From PGYR01 sp046290495 (GTDB lineage: Bacteria; Bacteroidota; Ignavibacteria; Kapaibacteriales; UBA2268): a stretch of DNA of 64,000 nucleotides. The translations under genes were made by a program, and so were the position numbers. The notes beneath the pieces are model-generated. The model saw nothing but the letters and a program-made list of their open reading frames with translations. It was not told the origin of the DNA and did no database searches. The stretch is from NCBI GenBank assembly GCA_046290495.1, contig JBKAGT010000006.1:744001-808000 (forward strand). The letters run 5' to 3'. Below, piece after piece: positions 59,634-64,000 of the stretch (position 1 is the first letter of the stretch; every line of letters starts with the position of its first letter).

Positions 59634-60245
59634 CTAAGGTAATAAGACGGGTCCTAGTATCTTCATCCAAAATATGAACCCTAATATCCCACCCAATAGA
59701 CCACTTAGTATAAAAGTAAATCTTATTTCCCTAGGTACAATTCTAAAAACTATGTAAACAGAGATCAATAGACCAATAAGGCCTAGAGAAATGGTTATGG
59801 TTCCTTCCCATAAATTTAACTCTTCAGAAAGAATAGCTTCGTCGCCAGTAAAAAAGCTCCCTGTAGGAGAAAAGAATCCAATTACTATTGACATCATTAC
59901 GTTGAACACCTGTCTTAGCCAAAATAATGATAGAAATACAGCTACCCAATCGATTAGTTTGAGTCCATTTCTGTTAATATGTTCTTTTCTGTAAAGAACT
60001 ATTAGTAGTCCCAGCAATCCAGTTAACATTGTCTGCATTGGACCACCTAGTGCAATCCAAAAAAAACTGGAATAATCAACAATTTGACCCATATCATAAG
60101 ACATACTGCCGAAGTGAAGAGTGGTTTCATAACCAAAATATTTTGCAACTAAAATATGTCCAAACTCGTGACTAACCGTACCAATAGCAGTAAAAACTAT
60201 AAATATAAGGGTTAATATTAACAAATATTTTATGTTTATTTTCAT
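59634..60245 (-). CDS. M50-like membrane zinc metalloprotease
   Basis: The protein has about five membrane helices over 203 residues and the site-2-type zinc motif HEFGH in VSHEFGHILVAKYFGYE (about residues 26-30). A second motif typical of the family, ALGGPMQTMLTG (about 65-76), is a variant of the NPDG/GGP-type signature. Site-2 proteases cut transmembrane substrates. No PDZ domain is present. A target cannot be inferred; the small size fits the minimal M50 or related peptidase group. Confidence 0.75.
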   Translation of the reverse strand: MKINIKYLLILTLIFIVFTAIGTVSHEFGHILVAKYFGYETTLHFGSMSYDMGQIVDYSSFFWIALGGPMQTMLTGLLGLLIVLYRKEHINRNGLKLIDWVAVFLSLFWLRQVFNVMMSIVIGFFSPTGSFFTGDEAILSEELNLWEGTITISLGLIGLLISVYIVFRIVPREIRFTFILSGLLGGILGFIFWMKILGPVLLP

Positions 60246-60298
60246 TTCTATTGAATTAGATATTAAAATACAAAAGCTATCTCTGACATTGACTCAAC

Positions 60299-61087
60299 CT
60301 AACTACCAAACATCTCAATAGTATAATCAAATAGGGTAGAAGTGCCATATTCGCCATGGCCAGGGATAACTATTTGTGCATTTTGGTAAGTTTGTTTTAG
60401 CTTGTTAACTGTGTTGGGCCACTCGGTGGTGTTTGCGTCTTCTAAGTTTCCTTTTCCTGCACCTATTGATTTGATTAGACACCCACCAAATATAATCTTC
60501 TCTGATGGAATGTAGCCTATAATATTATCTGAAGTATGTCCCTCTCCAAAATATTTTGCTATTACAGTCTCCCCACCAATTTTTATACTTATCTCATTTT
60601 CAAAACTGTTGATGAAACTCTCATCAATATTGCCATTATCAATTAGGTCAATAGTCTTTTTGTTAGCTAATACATTAATTCCTTGCTTTTGTACTTCTTC
60701 AAGGCCACCTATACAGTCAACATGAAAATGAGTAGGAATTACAGCTTTGATATTCGATTCTAACTTATTTAAAATGAATTCTAGTAACTCAATTGTACTT
60801 TTATTATCAATTGGTGTATCAAATACCACAGATTCTTTGCCATAGCTATATATCATCCCATTGCAGGGGAAATTACCATATCCTTCGATATACAAATATG
60901 ATATATGCTGATAGATATTCGGGGATAATTGAATAACATTCAAAGACTCAGAACTATACACAGTGTCGCCTACAACTTGGGCACTAAGTTCTTGTTTGTT
61001 CTTATCTACTTTCTCATCTTTTTGAATTATACATGAGCTGAGAAAAAAGATAGTTAATATTGTTATTAGGTGTGGAATTTTTTTCAT
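60299..61087 (-). CDS. subclass B1-type metallo-beta-lactamase
   Basis: The 262-residue protein begins with a lipoprotein-type signal (IFFLSSCIIQ, Cys19). All B1 zinc ligands are present: His120, His122 and Asp124 in HFHVDCIGG, His184 in GEGHTSDN, Cys203 in FGGCLIKS and His244 in IPGHGEYG; AGKGNLEDANTTEWP carries the substrate-binding Asn. Class B1 enzymes hydrolyse penicillins, cephalosporins and carbapenems in the periplasm; a lipid anchor would fix this one to a membrane. Activity is inferred from sequence alone. Nearby genes are housekeeping, with no mobile element, so it looks like a resident chromosomal gene. Confidence 0.9.
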   Translation of the reverse strand: MKKIPHLITILTIFFLSSCIIQKDEKVDKNKQELSAQVVGDTVYSSESLNVIQLSPNIYQHISYLYIEGYGNFPCNGMIYSYGKESVVFDTPIDNKSTIELLEFILNKLESNIKAVIPTHFHVDCIGGLEEVQKQGINVLANKKTIDLIDNGNIDESFINSFENEISIKIGGETVIAKYFGEGHTSDNIIGYIPSEKIIFGGCLIKSIGAGKGNLEDANTTEWPNTVNKLKQTYQNAQIVIPGHGEYGTSTLFDYTIEMFGS

Positions 61088-61136
61088 GTTCTAAGCAGTA
61101 ATCCAATTATTAGAATCTAAATATAATTAATATACA

Positions 61137-61168
61137 CAAAAAAACCCTCACTTGAAAAAGAGAGGGCT
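61137..61168 (-). terminator. terminator of the sdh operon
   Basis: On the minus strand CCCTC pairs with GAGGG around a 12-base loop and is followed by seven T. It lies 31 bases after the sdhB stop. Confidence 0.85.
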
Positions 61169-61198
61169 TGTAAATAGTATTAAATTGAAGGGGAGATG

Positions 61199-61963
61199 TT
61201 AGTCTCTATACTCAGTCATTTTTGATTTCGCGTATTCGAAGTTCATTTCAGAGATGAACTCAACAGAAATAGATTTAGGGCATGCTGCCTCGCACTCGTA
61301 GTGATTAGTACAGCCACCAAAACCTTCTTTATCCATTTGCTCTACCATTGCGATAGTACGTTTTTTCTTCTCTGCTTGACCTTGTGGTAATACATTTAGA
61401 TGCTTCAACTTAGCAGATGTGAATAACATTGCTGCACCGTTAGGACAAGCTGCCACACAAGCACCACAACCAATACAAGCTGCCGCATCCATAGCTACGT
61501 CCGCTTTAGGCTTAGCTACAGCTATGTCATTTGCGTCTGGTGCAGAGCCAGTTTTAATACTGATATATCCACCTGCTTGAATTATTCTGTCGAATGCACT
61601 TCTGTCCACTACCAAATCTCTAATAACAGGGAATGATTCACTATTGAATGGCTCTATGTATATAGTGTCGCCACTACTGAATTTACGCATGTGCAACTGG
61701 CAAGCAGTTGTTGCTTTCTCAGGGCCGTGGGGGTTACCATTGATAGTCATAGAACAAGATCCACAAATACCTTCACGACAATCATGGTCAAAAGCTACAG
61801 GATCTTTACCTTCAGTAATCAAATCTTCGTTTAGTACATCGAGCATCTCTAAAAATGACATATGTTCTGATATATCACTCACGTCGTATTGCTCGAATCC
61901 ACCTTTCGTATTATTATTTTTCTGACGCCAAATATGAAGTTTTAAATTCATTGTATTCTCCAT
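61199..61963 (-). CDS. sdhB: succinate dehydrogenase/fumarate reductase iron-sulfur subunit
   Basis: SdhB passes electrons from the flavoprotein to the quinone site via three iron-sulfur clusters. The 254-residue protein has the 2Fe-2S set in CREGICGSCSMTINGNP (about 62-77) and CQLHMRKF, then the 4Fe-4S site CIGCGACVAACPNGA and the 3Fe-4S/4Fe-4S site CTNHYECEAACPKSIS. It is separated from sdhA by seven bases and ends before a terminator. Confidence 0.96.
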   Translation of the reverse strand: MENTMNLKLHIWRQKNNNTKGGFEQYDVSDISEHMSFLEMLDVLNEDLITEGKDPVAFDHDCREGICGSCSMTINGNPHGPEKATTACQLHMRKFSSGDTIYIEPFNSESFPVIRDLVVDRSAFDRIIQAGGYISIKTGSAPDANDIAVAKPKADVAMDAAACIGCGACVAACPNGAAMLFTSAKLKHLNVLPQGQAEKKKRTIAMVEQMDKEGFGGCTNHYECEAACPKSISVEFISEMNFEYAKSKMTEYRD

Positions 61964-61970
61964 TTTTTCC

Positions 61971-63884
61971 TTACTTGTAGCTTCTTACTGCTAACTTAAC
62001 ATTTTCAAAAGTCAACTCTTCTTTATGCAACTCTGGTCTTACTCCGACTCCCTTGTATTCCCAAGCAGCTACATATTTGTAATCTTCATCATTTCTTTTT
62101 GCTTCGCCTTCTTCCGTTTGATGTTCTTCACGGAAGTGAGCTCCAGCAGACTCATCTCTGTCTAGTGCATCGTAAGCCATTATCTCTGCAAACTCCAGGA
62201 AATCTGCTACTCTAGAAGCTTTTTCAAGTGCAATATTGTATTCAGCACCCTCTCCAGTGATTTTTACATCTCTCCAAAACTCTTCTCTAATCTTAGGTAT
62301 CTCTTCCAAAGCATGTTTTAGCCCAGCTTCGTTTCGTGCCATACCAACATAATCCCACATTACTTTACCTAACTTACGATGGAAGTATGAAGGTGATTTA
62401 GTACCATTTACATTAAGAAGTTTATTGATTTTGTCATTTACATCACCAACAACTTTCTTACAATCAGGATGATTGTTGTCAATGTCAGGAAGGTCAGCTT
62501 TAGCTAAGTAATTACCTATAGTGTAAGGCAATACGAAATAACCGTCCGCTAAACCTTGCATTAGTGCAGAAGCACCTAATCTGTTAGCACCGTGGTCAGA
62601 GAAATTTGCCTCTCCTATTACATGCAGACCCTCTAGGTTACTCATTAGGTTGTAATCAACCCACAAGCCACCCATTGTATAGTGAGAAGCAGGATATATC
62701 ATCATCGGAGTTTCATAAGGATTATCTCCAGTGATTCTTTCGTACATTTCAAATAAGTTACCATATCTTTCTTCGATTGTGTCTTTACCTAATCTAGCTA
62801 TTGCATCTTTGAAATCTAGGTAAACACCATATCCAGTTGCACCTACACCTTTACCTGCATCACAAGCTTCTTTTGCCGAACGAGAAGCAATATCACGAGG
62901 TGAAAGGTTACCAAAGCTAGGATATTTTCTTTCCAAGTAGTAATCTCTTTCATCTTCAGGAATTTCGCTTGGCTTTCTAGTGTCGCCTTTTTTCTTCGGT
63001 ACCCATATTCTACCATCATTCCTAAGTGACTCAGACATCAGTGTCAATTTAGATTGGTAATCACCACTTACAGGAATACATGTAGGGTGAATCTGTGTGT
63101 AACAAGGATTAGCAAAAAATGCTCCTTTCTTGTATGCTCTATAAGTAGCTGTTACGTTACAAGCTTGTGCATTTGTAGATAAGTAAAATACGTTACCATA
63201 GCCACCAGTTGCTAATACAACCGAGTCAGCTAAGTGAGTTTCTAACTCCCCAGTTACTAAGTCACGAGTTACTACACCTCGAGCTTTGCCATCAACCACT
63301 ATGATATCCATCATCTCTTTTCTAGTTCTTAGCTTTACTCCACCTTTCTGAACTTCTTTTGCCAATGCCTGATAAGCACCTAATAGAAGTTGTTGTCCTG
63401 TCTGTCCACGTGCATAGAAAGTACGAGATACTTGAGCACCACCAAACGAACGGTTTGCTAAGTTGCCACCATACTCCCTAGCAAAAGGAACACCTTGTGC
63501 AGTAGCTTGGTCAATAATGTCAACACTCACTTGTGCTAATCGGTAAACGTTTGCCTCACGCGAACGGAAATCACCACCTTTCACAGTGTCATAGAATAAT
63601 CTCCATACACTATCACCATCGTTTGGATAGTTTTTTGCAGAGTTGATACCACCTTGAGCAGCAATTGAGTGTGCTCTTCGTGAACTATCGTGAAATGTGA
63701 TTGTTTCAACATTATAACCTAATTCCGAAAGAGTAGCTGATGCAGATGCACCTGCCAGTCCAGTACCGACTACAATTATCTTATATTTTCTTTTATTTGC
63801 AGGGTTAATTAAATTTATATCAAACTTATGATTTGTCCATTTATCCTGAATTGGACCTTCAGGTATTCTAGAATTTAATTTCAT
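61971..63884 (-). CDS. sdhA: succinate dehydrogenase/fumarate reductase flavoprotein subunit
   Basis: SdhA oxidises succinate (or reduces fumarate) with a covalently bound FAD. The 637 residues carry the FAD fold GTGLAGASASATLSELG (about 42-58), SIAAQGGINSAKNY (the FAD-linking His at HSIAAQGGIN), RIWVPKKKGDTRKPSE, HYTMGGLWVDYNL and SDHGANRLGASALMQGLADG. The layout is the SdhA type with the long N-terminal extension found in Bacteroidota-like Sdh (SdhCAB). Its ATG overlaps the sdhC stop (ATGA at 63884-63881). Confidence 0.97.
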   Translation of the reverse strand: MKLNSRIPEGPIQDKWTNHKFDINLINPANKRKYKIIVVGTGLAGASASATLSELGYNVETITFHDSSRRAHSIAAQGGINSAKNYPNDGDSVWRLFYDTVKGGDFRSREANVYRLAQVSVDIIDQATAQGVPFAREYGGNLANRSFGGAQVSRTFYARGQTGQQLLLGAYQALAKEVQKGGVKLRTRKEMMDIIVVDGKARGVVTRDLVTGELETHLADSVVLATGGYGNVFYLSTNAQACNVTATYRAYKKGAFFANPCYTQIHPTCIPVSGDYQSKLTLMSESLRNDGRIWVPKKKGDTRKPSEIPEDERDYYLERKYPSFGNLSPRDIASRSAKEACDAGKGVGATGYGVYLDFKDAIARLGKDTIEERYGNLFEMYERITGDNPYETPMMIYPASHYTMGGLWVDYNLMSNLEGLHVIGEANFSDHGANRLGASALMQGLADGYFVLPYTIGNYLAKADLPDIDNNHPDCKKVVGDVNDKINKLLNVNGTKSPSYFHRKLGKVMWDYVGMARNEAGLKHALEEIPKIREEFWRDVKITGEGAEYNIALEKASRVADFLEFAEIMAYDALDRDESAGAHFREEHQTEEGEAKRNDEDYKYVAAWEYKGVGVRPELHKEELTFENVKLAVRSYK

Positions 63885-64000
63885 ACTTGTCCTCCAACTA
63901 ATCCTAACATTATGGTTATTGGAATTGAGATTAATGATATTACTATTACAAATGCGAATGCCGCTGCAAATTTTTGTAGCTTAGGTGTAAGCTCCTTACC
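63881..64000 (-). CDS. sdhC: succinate dehydrogenase cytochrome b subunit, 3' end
   Basis: The last 39 codons of the membrane subunit are seen: the frame is open to the window edge and ends TGA overlapping the sdhA ATG. It has a helix AFAFVIVISLISIPITIML and the short tail GLVGGQV, the usual end of the cytochrome b558-type (SdhC) subunit that anchors SdhAB and binds heme b and quinone. The start lies outside the window. Identity comes mostly from its position in the operon. Confidence 0.8.
   Translation of the reverse strand, partial: GKELTPKLQKFAAAFAFVIVISLISIPITIMLGLVGGQV

Overview
The window is 64 kb of AT-rich bacterial chromosome. Its surface biology points to the Bacteroidota/Chlorobiota side of the FCB group, most likely a Kapabacteria- or Ignavibacteria-like organism (inference, not proven). 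The pointers are four proteins with C-terminal type IX secretion (T9SS) sorting-like domains, a PorV/PorQ-family protein, a GWxTD-domain protein, a TonB-dependent receptor with a carboxypeptidase-regulatory N-domain, and an upstream promoter-like site of the TTG / TAnnTTTG type. A respiratory core (aconitase, NADH dehydrogenase NuoLMN, succinate dehydrogenase/fumarate reductase) indicates a TCA cycle and electron transport. No integrase, transposase, phage or CRISPR genes are present.

Layout. 1-2.1 kb: 3' part of aconitase, followed by a repeated-element hairpin and a terminator. 2.3-4.6 kb: three membrane or envelope proteins (DUF2914, LAS-type zinc peptidase, small membrane protein). 4.6-10.4 kb: minus-strand housekeeping run (apt, xth, CNNM/CBS protein, mutS, HEAT-like protein). 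10.5-15.5 kb: T9SS cargo protein, mtgA, tRNA-Ser(UGA), Gfo/Idh/MocA oxidoreductase, XerC/D recombinase. 15.6-22.6 kb: a 1620-aa secreted choice-of-anchor protein paired with a double-OmpA-domain protein. 22.7-37.2 kb: ECF sigma factor, anti-sigma-like protein with a beta-rich tail, TonB-dependent receptor, a very large surface protein (carrying two apparent frameshifts), PorV-like protein, GWxTD protein, lipid A-type acyltransferase and glycosyltransferase 9. This is the best candidate for a co-working surface export/assembly system.

37.2-41.5 kb: EVE-domain protein, a lipoprotein with a Cys-Gly-Cys thioredoxin-like motif, then a small accessory island (pseudo-YiiX membrane protein, 110-aa hypothetical, DUF4240 protein, TrmH-like methyltransferase). 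The island's boundaries carry GCCTAAC/GTTAGGC ends and repeated promoter-terminator modules resembling an integron-like cassette array without an integrase. 41.5-46.6 kb: nuoL-nuoM-nuoN. 46.8-52.8 kb: two IgGFc-binding-like T9SS proteins flanking a di-heme cytochrome c peroxidase. 52.9-53.5 kb: a lipoprotein gene broken by one in-frame TGA. 53.5-61.1 kb: clpS, M48 protease, two metallo-beta-lactamase-fold proteins (one with all subclass B1 ligands), a GT2 glycosyltransferase, DedA, a TRIC-type channel, a 64-aa membrane protein and an M50-like membrane protease. 61.2-64 kb: sdhB, sdhA and the 3' end of sdhC.

Two themes connect the genes: export and anchoring of large surface proteins (T9SS cargo, PorV-like protein, acyl and glycosyl transferases for the outer leaflet, OmpA anchors), and aerobic respiration. 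All family calls come from reading motifs by eye; no database search was run.
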